A stretch of 64,000 nt of DNA, taken from contig DATJTW010000123.1 in NCBI GenBank assembly GCA_035502995.1, positions 1-64,000 of the forward strand, given 5' to 3'. The translations under genes and the position numbers were made by a program. Positions within the stretch are counted from its first letter, which is position 1; each line of letters begins with the position of its first letter. The notes beneath the pieces were generated by a model, which saw nothing but the letters and a program-made list of their open reading frames with translations, was not told where the DNA came from and made no database searches. Shown piece by piece: positions 53,540-62,344 of this stretch. The DNA comes from CADEED01 sp035502995 (GTDB lineage Bacteria > Pseudomonadota > Gammaproteobacteria > Steroidobacterales > Steroidobacteraceae).

Positions 53540-53572
53540 GCGCGGCAGAGTAAGCTGCCGCGCTTTTCGTTT
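53540..53572 (+). terminator. Hairpin terminator 20 bp upstream of mfd
   Basis: Perfect 9-bp stem GCGCGGCAG (53540-53548) and CTGCCGCGC (53555-53563) with a 6-nt loop, running into TTTTCGTTT. It looks like the terminator of the SmpA-like gene, yet the mfd ATG begins only 20 bp after the stem, leaving no room for a promoter in between. Confidence 0.8.
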
Positions 53573-53583
53573 GCCCGGTTCGA

Positions 53584-56500
53584 ATGTCCGCACTGCTCCA
53601 ACCCCCTCGTCCCGCCGCCGGCGGCCGGCAACGCTGGCACCAGCTGTACGGCTCCGCGCGCAGCCTCGCGCTGGCGGAAGCCATCGCGGCGGACGACCGT
53701 CCCTGGCTCGTCATCGCCCGCGATGCGCGCGAGCTCGACAGCCTGCGCGCGGAGCTCGGCTTCTTCCTCGATGGCGCGCGCGCGATCCACGTGCTCCCGG
53801 ACTGGGAAGTGCTGCCGTACGACGTCTTCTCCCCGCACCCGGACATCATCTCCGAACGCCTCGCCGCGCTGGCCGAGCTGCCGCGATTGCGCGGCGTGTT
53901 GCTCGCCGCGGCGGACACGATCGGCCAGCGCCTCGCGCCGCGCGGCTATGTCGACGGGCGCACGTTCAACCTCGCGGTCGGCGACCGGCTGCCGCTCGAC
54001 CCGCTGCGCGCGCGGCTGATCGAGAGCGGTTACGCGTCGGTGTCGCAGGTCAGCGCTCCGGGAGAATTCGCGCTGCGCGGCTCGCTGTTCGACGTGTACC
54101 CGATGGGCGCGTCGACGCCGCTGCGCGTCGACCTGTTCGACGACGAGATCGAGATCATCCGCGAGTTCGACCCGGAGACGCAGCGCTCGGGTGAGTCGCT
54201 GAAGCAGGTGCGCCTGCTGCCGGGCCGCGAGCTGCCGCTCGACGCGGATTCGGTGAAGGCATTCCGGCTGCGCTACCGCAAGCGCTTCGAGGGCGATCCG
54301 ACGCGGAGCATCATCTACCGCGGGGTCAGCGACGGCCTGGCACCGCCCGGCATCGAGTTCTACCTGCCGCTGTTCTTCGACACGACGGACACGCTGCTGG
54401 ACTATCTACCGACCGGCACGGTGGTCGCCGCCGGCGTCGAGCTGGCCGGCGCGGTCGAACGCGCCGCGCGCGACGTGGCGGAACGCTTCGAGGAGCGGCG
54501 CCACGACGTCGAGCGCCCTATCCTCGCGCCCGACGAACTGTTCCTGCCGCCGGACGAACTGACGGCGCGGCTCGACGCGTTCGCGCGCGTCGACATCGAG
54601 AGCTTCAAGGCCCCGGATCTCGAGGGCCACGACGGCCACAATTTCCCGACCGGCAAGCCGACCGAATTCCGCATCGACCTGCGCGCGGAGCAGCCGCTCG
54701 CGCCGCTCGACGACTTCGTGCGTACGTACGAGGGCCGCGTGCTGCTGGCCGCGGATTCCGCCGGGCGGCGCGAGGTCCTGCTGGAGATGCTGCGGCCGCT
54801 GCGCCTGGCGCCGCCGACGGTCGCCGGCTGGCGCGAGTTCGTCGATGGCGCGGTGCCCTTCGCGATCTGCATCGCGCCGGAGATGGCCGGGCTCAACGTG
54901 CTGACGCCGCCGATCACGGTGCTCGGCGAGTCACAGCTGTTCGGTCAGCGCGCGCGGCAGGAACGGCGTCGCCGCCGCGTGCAGTCCGATCCGCAGGCCA
55001 TCCTGCGCGATCTCACGGCGCTCGGCCCCGGCTCGCCGGTCGTGCACGAGGAGTACGGTGTCGGCCGCTACGTCGGGCTGCAGGTGATGCAGGTGGCGGG
55101 ACAGGACGGCGAGTTCGTCGTGCTCGAATACGCCGGCGGCGACAAGCTGTACGTGCCGGTGCAGCAGCTGCATCTCGTCTCGCGCTACTCCGGCAGTGAT
55201 CACGCGCCGCTGCACAAGCTCGGCACCGACCAATGGGCGAAGGCGCGCAAACGCGCGGCCGACAAGATCCGCGACGTCGCGGCCGAGCTGCTCGATCTCT
55301 ACGCGCAGCGCCAGACACGCAAGGGTCCGCCGTTGCCGTCGAAGGAGCTGGAATACCAGGCCTTCGCGTCCAGCTTTCCCTTCGAGGAGACCGCGGACCA
55401 GGCCGAGGCGATCCGCCAGGTGCTGCAGGATCTCGCCAGCGAGAAGCCGATGGATCGCGTCGTCTGCGGCGACGTCGGCTTCGGCAAGACGGAGGTGGCG
55501 ATGCGCGCGGCGTTCGTCGCGGCGCAGGCGGGCAAGCAGGTCGCGGTGCTCGTGCCGACGACGCTGCTGGCCGAACAGCACACGAACAACTTCCGCGATC
55601 GCTTCGCCGACTGGCCGGTGCGCATCGAATCGCTGTCGCGTTTCCGCAGCGGCAAGGAAACGAACGCGGTGCTCGACGGCGTCGAGAAAGGCACCGTCGA
55701 CATCGTCGTGGCAACCCAGAAGCTGCTGCATGCCAATGTGCGCTTCAAGGACCTCGGGCTGATCATCGTCGACGAGGAACACCGCTTCGGCGTGCGCGAC
55801 AAGGAGAAGCTGAAGACGCTGCGCGCCGAGGTGCACGTGCTGACGCTGACCGCGACGCCGATCCCGCGCACGCTCAACATGGCCCTGGGCGGCCTGCGCG
55901 ATCTCTCGCTGATCACGACGCCGCCGGCCGAGCGGCTCGCCATCAAGACGTTCGTCACCGAGTGGCACGCGCCGACGCTGCGCGAGGCCGCGATGCGCGA
56001 GTTCCGCCGCGGCGGCCAGGTGTACTTCGTGCACAACGTCGTCGAGACCATCGAGAAGACGGCGCAGGAGCTGTCGAAGCTGATCCCCGAGGCCGAGATC
56101 CGCGTCGGCCACGGCCAGATGCGCGAGCGCGACCTCGAGCAGCTGATGGTCGATTTCTACCACCGCCGCTTCAACCTGCTGGTCTGCACGACCATCATCG
56201 AAAGCGGCATCGACGTGCCGACGGCGAACACGATCATGATCGACCGCGCCGACAAGCTGGGCCTCGCGCAGCTGCACCAGCTGCGCGGCCGCGTCGGCCG
56301 TTCGCACCACCGCGCCTATGCCTATCTACTGACGCCGAACCGCAAGGCGCTGTCGCTCGACGCAGTGAAGCGGCTCGAGGCGATCGAGTCGCTCGAGGAC
56401 CTCGGCGCGGGTTTCGTGCTGGCGACGCACGATCTCGAGATCCGCGGCGCCGGCGAACTGCTGGGCGAGAACCAGAGCGGCGAGCTCACCGAGATCGGCC

Positions 56501-57147
56501 TCACCATGTACCTCGATCTGCTCGAGCAGGCGGTGAAGGCGCTGAAGGAAGGCCGCCAGCCGGATCTCGACCGGCCGCTCGCGGCCACCGCCGAGGTGGA
56601 GCTGCGCCTGCCGGCACTGTTGCCCGAGAGTTACGTCGCCGACGTGCCGGTACGCCTCGCGATGTACAAGCGGCTGGCCGCGGCACCGGACAACGCCACC
56701 ATCGACGAGCTCACCGCCGAGATCGTCGACCGCTTCGGGCCGCTGCCGCCGCCGGCCACCAACCTGCTGCGCGTGGCGCGACTCAAGCTGCAGGCCCGCG
56801 CCCTCGGAATCCGCCGACTCGATCTCGGGGCCCAAGGCGGCTATGCCCTGTTCGAGGAGAAGAACCAGGCGGATCCGCGCGCCATCATCAAGCTGATCCA
56901 GCACCCGGATCGCGACTACAAGCTGGAAGGCCCGCTGAAGCTGCGCATCACGGTGGAGAACGAGACCGACGCCGAACGCTTCGAATTCGCCGAGACGTTC
57001 CTGGCGACGCTGCGTTCGCCACCCGCGACCGCGACCGCACCGGCACCGGTGAAGCCGGCCGCGGCCGCGAAGCCCACCGCCGCCGCGAAGCCGCCCGCGC
57101 CCGCGCCCGCGGCGCCGAAGCCGCCCGCGCCGGGCAAGCGCCGCTGA
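53584..57147 (+). CDS. mfd: Transcription-repair coupling factor Mfd
   Basis: Removes RNA polymerase stalled at lesions and recruits UvrA. The 1187 residues show the UvrB-like N-terminal module (about 20-330), the CarD-like RNA polymerase interaction domain (about 475-560; GSPVVHEEYGVGRYVGLQVM), the RecG-like helicase with Walker A GDVGFGKTEVAMRAAF near 630 and DEEH box IIVDEEHRFGVRDK near 728, QLRGRVGRSHHRAYAYLL, and the TRCF domain (about 1000-1095). The last 45 residues are an Ala/Pro/Lys-rich tail. No clear ribosome site precedes the ATG. Confidence 0.96.
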   Translation: MSALLQPPRPAAGGRQRWHQLYGSARSLALAEAIAADDRPWLVIARDARELDSLRAELGFFLDGARAIHVLPDWEVLPYDVFSPHPDIISERLAALAELPRLRGVLLAAADTIGQRLAPRGYVDGRTFNLAVGDRLPLDPLRARLIESGYASVSQVSAPGEFALRGSLFDVYPMGASTPLRVDLFDDEIEIIREFDPETQRSGESLKQVRLLPGRELPLDADSVKAFRLRYRKRFEGDPTRSIIYRGVSDGLAPPGIEFYLPLFFDTTDTLLDYLPTGTVVAAGVELAGAVERAARDVAERFEERRHDVERPILAPDELFLPPDELTARLDAFARVDIESFKAPDLEGHDGHNFPTGKPTEFRIDLRAEQPLAPLDDFVRTYEGRVLLAADSAGRREVLLEMLRPLRLAPPTVAGWREFVDGAVPFAICIAPEMAGLNVLTPPITVLGESQLFGQRARQERRRRRVQSDPQAILRDLTALGPGSPVVHEEYGVGRYVGLQVMQVAGQDGEFVVLEYAGGDKLYVPVQQLHLVSRYSGSDHAPLHKLGTDQWAKARKRAADKIRDVAAELLDLYAQRQTRKGPPLPSKELEYQAFASSFPFEETADQAEAIRQVLQDLASEKPMDRVVCGDVGFGKTEVAMRAAFVAAQAGKQVAVLVPTTLLAEQHTNNFRDRFADWPVRIESLSRFRSGKETNAVLDGVEKGTVDIVVATQKLLHANVRFKDLGLIIVDEEHRFGVRDKEKLKTLRAEVHVLTLTATPIPRTLNMALGGLRDLSLITTPPAERLAIKTFVTEWHAPTLREAAMREFRRGGQVYFVHNVVETIEKTAQELSKLIPEAEIRVGHGQMRERDLEQLMVDFYHRRFNLLVCTTIIESGIDVPTANTIMIDRADKLGLAQLHQLRGRVGRSHHRAYAYLLTPNRKALSLDAVKRLEAIESLEDLGAGFVLATHDLEIRGAGELLGENQSGELTEIGLTMYLDLLEQAVKALKEGRQPDLDRPLAATAEVELRLPALLPESYVADVPVRLAMYKRLAAAPDNATIDELTAEIVDRFGPLPPPATNLLRVARLKLQARALGIRRLDLGAQGGYALFEEKNQADPRAIIKLIQHPDRDYKLEGPLKLRITVENETDAERFEFAETFLATLRSPPATATAPAPVKPAAAAKPTAAAKPPAPAPAAPKPPAPGKRR

Positions 57148-57165
57148 CCCGCTATACTCGCCGCC

Positions 57166-57816
57166 ATGACGCATACCGGCCCTTCCCGCCTGCGCACCTC
57201 CGTTCTCCGCCGTTTCGGCATCGCGCTGCTGGCCTACGTGGTGGGCGTCGTGTCGCCGGGCGCCGTCCATGCGCAGGCCGCCGCGCAGTCACCGTCGGTG
57301 TACACCATCGAGGTGATCGTGTTCCGGAACCTCTCCGGCGCGGGTGGCCAGGAGGACTGGAGCGCGAAGTCCATCGCGCGCGGGCCGGAGACGCCGGAGG
57401 CACCGGTCACCGGCCGCTTCGTGCAGTCCCTGCCGGGCACGCAGTTCCAGTTGAACGACATCGGCACCCGCCTGCAGAACACGGCTAACTACCAGCCGGT
57501 GGCGCACTTCGCGTGGCAACAGACGGCGAGCTCGTGGGGTTCGCGCGCGGGATTCACGGTGGCCAAGCTGGCCGGCAACGTGCCCGGCCTCACCGGCACC
57601 ATCTACCTGGAGCGCGGCAGCTACCTGCATCTCGGCATGGCGCTCAGCTACCAGGCGCCGAACCCGCCGGCCGGCCTCGGCGCGGCGCCGGGCACCGTCT
57701 TCACGATGAACGAATCGCGGCGCGTGAAGTTCTTCGAGCGCAATTACTACGACCACCCGGCGTTCGGCGTGATCGCGCTGGTGACGCCGGCCAACCGGTC
57801 GACCGGCGGCCGCTGA
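57166..57816 (+). CDS. CsiV-family periplasmic protein
   Basis: A 216-residue protein with a signal peptide (LLAYVVGVVSPGAVHAQ) and the CsiV pattern YTIEVIVFRNLSGAGGQEDW near the mature N-terminus, LAGNVPGLTGTIYLERGSYLHLGMAL, and MNESRRVKFFERNYYDHPAFGVIALVTP. CsiV proteins are associated with peptidoglycan binding/cell-shape functions and lie next to mfd in other gammaproteobacteria. It is 18 bp after mfd; a TATACT box at 57153-57158 ends 7 nt before the ATG but has no good -35. Confidence 0.85.
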   Translation: MTHTGPSRLRTSVLRRFGIALLAYVVGVVSPGAVHAQAAAQSPSVYTIEVIVFRNLSGAGGQEDWSAKSIARGPETPEAPVTGRFVQSLPGTQFQLNDIGTRLQNTANYQPVAHFAWQQTASSWGSRAGFTVAKLAGNVPGLTGTIYLERGSYLHLGMALSYQAPNPPAGLGAAPGTVFTMNESRRVKFFERNYYDHPAFGVIALVTPANRSTGGR

Positions 57817-57823
57817 AACAGGG

Positions 57824-58192
57824 TCAGCCCGCTTCGGCCATCGCTCGCCGGGCCATGTGATCTGCCTCGGCTTCGAGATCGGCGTTGTCGTTGATCGGCC
57901 GGCCACCACCCAACTGCATCGTCGGCTGCACGCGTCCCTGGCGCTGCTGGACGACGTGCCAGGCTTCGTGCGCGAGGTAGCGATCTTCGCCCGGACCGAG
58001 ATGGATATGCGTGCCCTGCGCGTACGCCGTGGCGCTGAGTTTTTCGGGGACCGACGAACCGCGGTGCACGCGGACGTCGCTCACGTCGATGCCCGACAAT
58101 CTCTCGATGGCCGACGCCAGTTTGTCCGGCATCTTCTCGCCCGCCAGGTAGCTGCCCGGCGCGCTGCCAACATCACCCTTGTTACCCGCCAT
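57824..58192 (-). CDS. Free-standing DUF4157 (eCIS-core type) putative metallopeptidase
   Basis: A 122-residue protein that is almost only a DUF4157 domain: LSGIDVSDVRVHRGSSVPE, AYAQGTHIHLGPGEDRYLAH, zinc motif H75-E-A-W-H79 followed by VVQQRQG, and a likely third ligand in ADLEAEADHMA (Glu107 or 109). DUF4157 domains usually sit at the front of large toxin-like or contractile-injection cargo proteins; here no such partner is visible. No signal peptide is present. It is 11 bp downstream of the LOV/GGDEF-like gene and probably co-transcribed with it and nagZ. Confidence 0.85.
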   Translation of the reverse strand: MAGNKGDVGSAPGSYLAGEKMPDKLASAIERLSGIDVSDVRVHRGSSVPEKLSATAYAQGTHIHLGPGEDRYLAHEAWHVVQQRQGRVQPTMQLGGGRPINDNADLEAEADHMARRAMAEAG

Positions 58193-58203
58193 GCTGTCTC
58201 CCG

Positions 58204-59148
58204 TTAACGAAAGTCGCCTTCCTCGGCGACGATGACCCGATTGCGGCCCTGCTCCTTCGCGCGCGACACCGCGTGCTCGACGGCGCGCAGGAAGCGGTCC
58301 GCGTTGTCTTCCGCCCGCGCGGTATGGATCGCGACGCCGCCGCTGATGGTGACGTACTTCTGCTGCGAGCGCGGGTGATGGATCTGCTGCTCGCGCACGC
58401 GTTGCGCGATGGTGGTGGCGTGCTGGATGACGTGGTCGGACGGCGTGCCGTGCATCAGCACGATGACGCTCGCGCCTTCCCAGCGGCCGACGATGTCCGT
58501 GCCGCGGCGGAACGAACCGGCGATCGTGCGCGCCACGCGCTTGACGACGGCGTCGCCGCCGGCGCGGTCGAAGATCTCGTTGTACGGCCCGAGCTGGTCG
58601 ATGTCGAACAGCAGCAAGGCGATCTCGGTCTTGTCGCGCTGGGCCAGCGCGAAATCGCGCTTCAGCACGTCCTCGAAGTAGTAACGCGACGCGAGCCCGG
58701 TGAGCCGGTCTTCGCGCACCCACGTGGGCAGGCCGCGGATGCCGCTCTCGCCCGTGGACTTGGCTCGAGTGCCGCCCTCCCGGTGATAACCGATGAGATG
58801 CGTGACCTTGCCCTCGGCGTTGCGCAGCGGGTAGATCTGCATGTCGTTGACGAAGACGGTGCCGTCCTTGCGCTGGTTGCGCAACAACACGCGCGCCGGC
58901 TCGAAGTGCCGCAGCGATTCGCGCAAGGCGTCGAGCTCGGGTTGCTCGCGGTCGTCGCCCTGCAGCAGCCGCGGGTTCCTGCCGAGCAGTTCGTGCGGTT
59001 CGTAACCGGTGAGCCGGCAGAACGCGGCGTTCACGTAGACGACGTTGCGTTCGCCCTCGGCGTCGCAGATCAGCACGCCTTCCGGCGCCACGTCGAGCGC
59101 GCCGCGCAGGAAGTCCCCGACGAATCCATTCGCAGCGGGAGCGTTCAT
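58204..59148 (-). CDS. PAS/LOV-like sensor protein with degenerate GGDEF domain
   Basis: A 314-residue soluble protein. Residues about 15-125 form a PAS domain of the LOV type: GRNPRLLQG (56-64) stands where LOV domains have GRNCRFLQG, so the photoactive Cys is Pro59; flavin-contact-like Asn91 and Asn101 remain (LLRNQRKDG, FVNDMQI). Residues about 145-310 are GGDEF-like (LLFDIDQLGPYNEIFDRAGGD), but the GG[D/E]EF loop reads RWEGAS (222-227), so cyclase activity is unlikely. The ATG overlaps the nagZ stop (ATGA, 59145-59148). Confidence 0.85.
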   Translation of the reverse strand: MNAPAANGFVGDFLRGALDVAPEGVLICDAEGERNVVYVNAAFCRLTGYEPHELLGRNPRLLQGDDREQPELDALRESLRHFEPARVLLRNQRKDGTVFVNDMQIYPLRNAEGKVTHLIGYHREGGTRAKSTGESGIRGLPTWVREDRLTGLASRYYFEDVLKRDFALAQRDKTEIALLLFDIDQLGPYNEIFDRAGGDAVVKRVARTIAGSFRRGTDIVGRWEGASVIVLMHGTPSDHVIQHATTIAQRVREQQIHHPRSQQKYVTISGGVAIHTARAEDNADRFLRAVEHAVSRAKEQGRNRVIVAEEGDFR

Positions 59149-60197
59149 GCGTTGCCCGCCGTCAGCTTCAGCGCGGGCGCCGCCTTCGAGCGCGCCAGCA
59201 ATTCCTGGCTCGCGCGCCAGGGATCGCCGGCCAGCAGCTCGCCGCGTTCCGGCGCGGCCTTGCCGCGCATGCGCACGAGCCGCAGGTGCGAGCTCGGCTG
59301 GATCTCGTGATCCAGTTCGTCGAGTAGTTTGGCGACGGAGGCGCGGTCGTTGCACACCGGCAGCACGTCGCAGCCGGCGTCGAGCGCGGCCGTGGCACGC
59401 GCGACCACGTCGCCGAATTCCTTCGCACCGCCCATCGAGAGATCGTCTGTGAAGATGCAGCCCTCGAACCGCAGCTCCTCGCGCAGCGCGTTCTGGATCC
59501 AGCGACGCGACAGGCTGGCCGGCTCCGGCGCCACCGCCGGGAACAACACGTGCGCGACCATCACGCCGGGCAGGCCGTTGGCGATGAGCCTGCGGTACGG
59601 ATGGATGTCGGCAGAAATCTCGTTCCAGTTGCGGCGATCGACGGGCAACGAGAGGTGCGAGTCCGCGACCACGGCGCCGTGACCGGGAAAATGTTTGGCG
59701 GTCGCGGCCATGCCCGCGTCCTGCATGCCCTTGAGGTAGGCGAGCGCGAGATCGGCGACGGCCTCGGGATTCGAATGGAACGCGCGGTCGCCGATGACTT
59801 CGCTGACGCCGTAGTCGAGATCGACGCAGGGCGCGAACGACAGGTCCACGCCATGGGCGCGCAGCTCGGCGGCCATGAGCCAGCCCATGGAGCGCGCCAG
59901 CGTGAGGCCGGTCTTCTTGTCGAGATCGTATTCGTGGCCGATGCGGCGCGGCGGCGGCAACAGCGAGAACTCGGGACGGAAGCGCTGCACGCGCCCGCCC
60001 TCCTGGTCGACGGCGACGATCAGCGCCGGACTGCGCACGGCGTGGATGTCGGCGACGAGCTTCGCGAGCTGCGCGCTGTCGCGGTAGTTGCGGGTGAACA
60101 GGATGACGCTGCCGACCAGCGGATGGCGCAGCACGTCGCGGTCCTCGGGCGTCAGCTCGAGACCGGCCACGTCGACCATCAAAGGGCCCAGGGTCAT
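59145..60197 (-). CDS. nagZ: Beta-N-acetylhexosaminidase NagZ
   Basis: Cytosolic peptidoglycan-recycling enzyme that removes GlcNAc from anhydro-muropeptides. The 350 residues show RHPLVGSVILFTRNY, ALIVAVDQEGGRVQRFR, TAKHFPGHGAVVADSHLSLP with the catalytic His loop, and the nucleophile Asp in GCIFTDDLSMGGAKEF. It is translationally coupled to the LOV/GGDEF-like gene downstream. AGGAAA lies about 12 nt before its ATG. Confidence 0.95.
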   Translation of the reverse strand: MTLGPLMVDVAGLELTPEDRDVLRHPLVGSVILFTRNYRDSAQLAKLVADIHAVRSPALIVAVDQEGGRVQRFRPEFSLLPPPRRIGHEYDLDKKTGLTLARSMGWLMAAELRAHGVDLSFAPCVDLDYGVSEVIGDRAFHSNPEAVADLALAYLKGMQDAGMAATAKHFPGHGAVVADSHLSLPVDRRNWNEISADIHPYRRLIANGLPGVMVAHVLFPAVAPEPASLSRRWIQNALREELRFEGCIFTDDLSMGGAKEFGDVVARATAALDAGCDVLPVCNDRASVAKLLDELDHEIQPSSHLRLVRMRGKAAPERGELLAGDPWRASQELLARSKAAPALKLTAGNA

Positions 60198-60233
60198 GGG
60201 GGCATCACTTTCCTGTCTGCTATGGACTGGCCG

Positions 60234-61565
60234 TCAAGGCCGGTCCAATACGGCGACCGACTCCACGTGAGTGGTGTGCGGGAACATATCAAGGACCCCG
60301 GCGGCGCGTAAGCGGAAGCCATGTTCGTGAACGAGGACCCCGAGGTCGCGCGCCAGCGAGCCCGTGTGGCAGGAGATATACACCACTCGCCGCGGGGCCA
60401 AATGTGCCACGGCGCTCAAAACCTCGCGCGCGCCCACGCGCGGCGGGTCTAACAGCACCGCGTCGTACCGGGACTTCATCCAGGACAGGGTCCGGTCGGG
60501 GGGCTGGGACAGGTCTCCTACGTGGAAATCCGCGTTGCCGATGCCATTGGCCCGGGCGTTGGCCCGGGCCCGCTCGATCAGCGCGGGCTCGCCCTCCACC
60601 CCGGTGACCGCGGCCGCCCGGCGGGCCATGGGCAGCGTGAAATTGCCCAGGCCGCAATACAGGTCCAGCACCCGGTCGGCCGGCCCCAGCTCCAGTAGTT
60701 CGATGGCCCGGGCGACCATGGACTGGTTGATGGCGGCGTTCACCTGGACGAAGTCCGTCGGACCGAAGTCGAGCTTCAGGTCGAAGGCGTCGAGCCGGTA
60801 GTGCAGGTCCAGGGGACCCGGCGTCAGGGGAGCGATCGAGTCGAGGCCGCCCGGCTGCAGGAGGAGTCGCAGACCGTGCGCGGTCTCGAATGCACGCAGC
60901 CTCCCGAGGTCGGCCTCGGTCAGCGGATCGAGCACGCGGAACACCAGGGCGCGTTCGCCATCGGACAGCGCGACCTCGACTTGCGGGATGCTCTCGCGCC
61001 GGTCCATCGACGTGAGTAGTTCGGCGATCGTGCCGACCAGCGCGCCGACGGGTTCGGCGAGCACCTCGCAGCGCGTGACGTCGGCGACGTACTTGCCCTG
61101 CTTCTCGCGGAAGCCGACCAGGCTGCGGCCCTTCTTCGACACGTAGCGCGACGACAACCGCGCGCGGCGCCGGTAGTTCCAGTGCGGGCCGCGCAGCGGC
61201 GGCAACCAGTCGCCGGGCGTGACGTTGCCGATGCGTTCGAGATTCGCGGCGAGCTCGCCCTGTTTGGAGACGAGCTGCGCCTCGGGCGAGAGGTGCTGCA
61301 TCGCGCAGCCGCCGCACACGCCGAAGTGCGCACAGCGCGGCGCGACGCGGTCGGGCGACGCGTGTTCGATCGACAACAGTTCCGCTTCGTCGTGGCTCTT
61401 GTGGAAGCCGCGGCGGCGGAACGTGATCTGCTCGCCGGGCAACGCGCCGGCGACGAACACGGTCTTGGCGTTCGCGGCGCGGACCACGCCCTCGGCCTCG
61501 TGCGTGAGATCGGCGACGGTGCCCGATTCCGGCTGGGCATTCGCCGCGCGCGAAGCCTTGCTCAA
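60234..61565 (-). CDS. rlmD: 23S rRNA (uracil-5-)-methyltransferase RlmD
   Basis: Iron-sulfur SAM enzyme that methylates U1939 of 23S rRNA. The 443 residues show a TRAM domain (about 12-70), the [4Fe-4S] Cys set CAHFGVCGGC plus Cys in VADVTRCEVL, QVNAAINQSMVARAIELL, SAM motif VLDLYCGLGNFTLPMA, VLLDPPRVGA, and the catalytic Cys in VVYISCHTGSLARDL. TTG 61565 is chosen because it overlaps the exonuclease stop (TTGA); an in-frame start at 61634 would lie inside that gene. Confidence 0.94.
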   Translation of the reverse strand: MSKASRAANAQPESGTVADLTHEAEGVVRAANAKTVFVAGALPGEQITFRRRGFHKSHDEAELLSIEHASPDRVAPRCAHFGVCGGCAMQHLSPEAQLVSKQGELAANLERIGNVTPGDWLPPLRGPHWNYRRRARLSSRYVSKKGRSLVGFREKQGKYVADVTRCEVLAEPVGALVGTIAELLTSMDRRESIPQVEVALSDGERALVFRVLDPLTEADLGRLRAFETAHGLRLLLQPGGLDSIAPLTPGPLDLHYRLDAFDLKLDFGPTDFVQVNAAINQSMVARAIELLELGPADRVLDLYCGLGNFTLPMARRAAAVTGVEGEPALIERARANARANGIGNADFHVGDLSQPPDRTLSWMKSRYDAVLLDPPRVGAREVLSAVAHLAPRRVVYISCHTGSLARDLGVLVHEHGFRLRAAGVLDMFPHTTHVESVAVLDRP

Positions 61566-62344
61566 GGCGCGGCTCCGGCCGGCCAGGCCGCGAGGAATTC
61601 GTCGAAGTGCGGCAGGTGCTGTTCGGTCAGCCACGCACGCGTTCGCGCGAGCTCGTCGGCGAGGCCGTCGTCGGTGAGCCGGCCGCGCATGTGCTGGAAG
61701 CGCAGGAAGACTAGCCAGGTATTGACGACGTCGGTCTCGCAGTAGCGGCGGATGCGCGTCAGCTCGCCGTTCAGGTACGCGTCCCAGACCTGCGAGCCGT
61801 CGAAGCCGAGCTTGCCGGGATACCCGAGCAGCACCGCGATGTCCGAGAGCGCGGCACGCGCGCGGTTCTGGTAGCCGGACAACACGTCCATCACGTCGAT
61901 GTGCCGCCAGTGGAAGCGGCCGAGGTAGTTGCTGAAGCGGAATGACGTGTCCTCTTCACCGACCTCCCAGTAACGCGGCGCGGCCACTTGGTGGCGCAGC
62001 GCGCGGTAATGCAGCACCGGCAGGTCGAAGCCGCCGCCGTTCCAGCTGACGAGCTCGGGCGTGAATTTGTCGATGCCGTCGAAGAAACGCAGCACGAGCT
62101 CGCGTTCGCCGGCGCTCTCGTCGCCGAGACTCCAGACACGGAAGCCGTCGCGCGAACGGAACGCGCAGGAGATCGCGACGATGCGGTGCTGGTCGTGCGG
62201 CAGGAAATCGCTGCCGGATTCCTGGCGCGACCGTGCCTGCATCGCCTTGCCCACCTCGTCGTCCGGTAATCCCTCGAGGCCGTACAGGCGGCGGCCGAAC
62301 TCGACGTCCGGCACGGTTTCGATGTCGAAGACCAGGGTGTTCAT
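61562..62344 (-). CDS. DEDD-type 3'-5' exonuclease (DNA_pol_B_exo2 family)
   Basis: A 260-residue protein resembling a stand-alone polymerase-B proofreading domain: MNTLVFDIETVPDVEFGRRL (ExoI Asp-Glu), VSWNGGGFDLPVLHYRAL (ExoII), and RRYCETDVVNTWLVFLRF (ExoIII, with the last Asp). It is predicted to degrade single-stranded nucleic acid; its physiological role is unclear. It overlaps acpS by 4 bp at the start and rlmD by 4 bp at the end. Confidence 0.9.
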   Translation of the reverse strand: MNTLVFDIETVPDVEFGRRLYGLEGLPDDEVGKAMQARSRQESGSDFLPHDQHRIVAISCAFRSRDGFRVWSLGDESAGERELVLRFFDGIDKFTPELVSWNGGGFDLPVLHYRALRHQVAAPRYWEVGEEDTSFRFSNYLGRFHWRHIDVMDVLSGYQNRARAALSDIAVLLGYPGKLGFDGSQVWDAYLNGELTRIRRYCETDVVNTWLVFLRFQHMRGRLTDDGLADELARTRAWLTEQHLPHFDEFLAAWPAGAAP

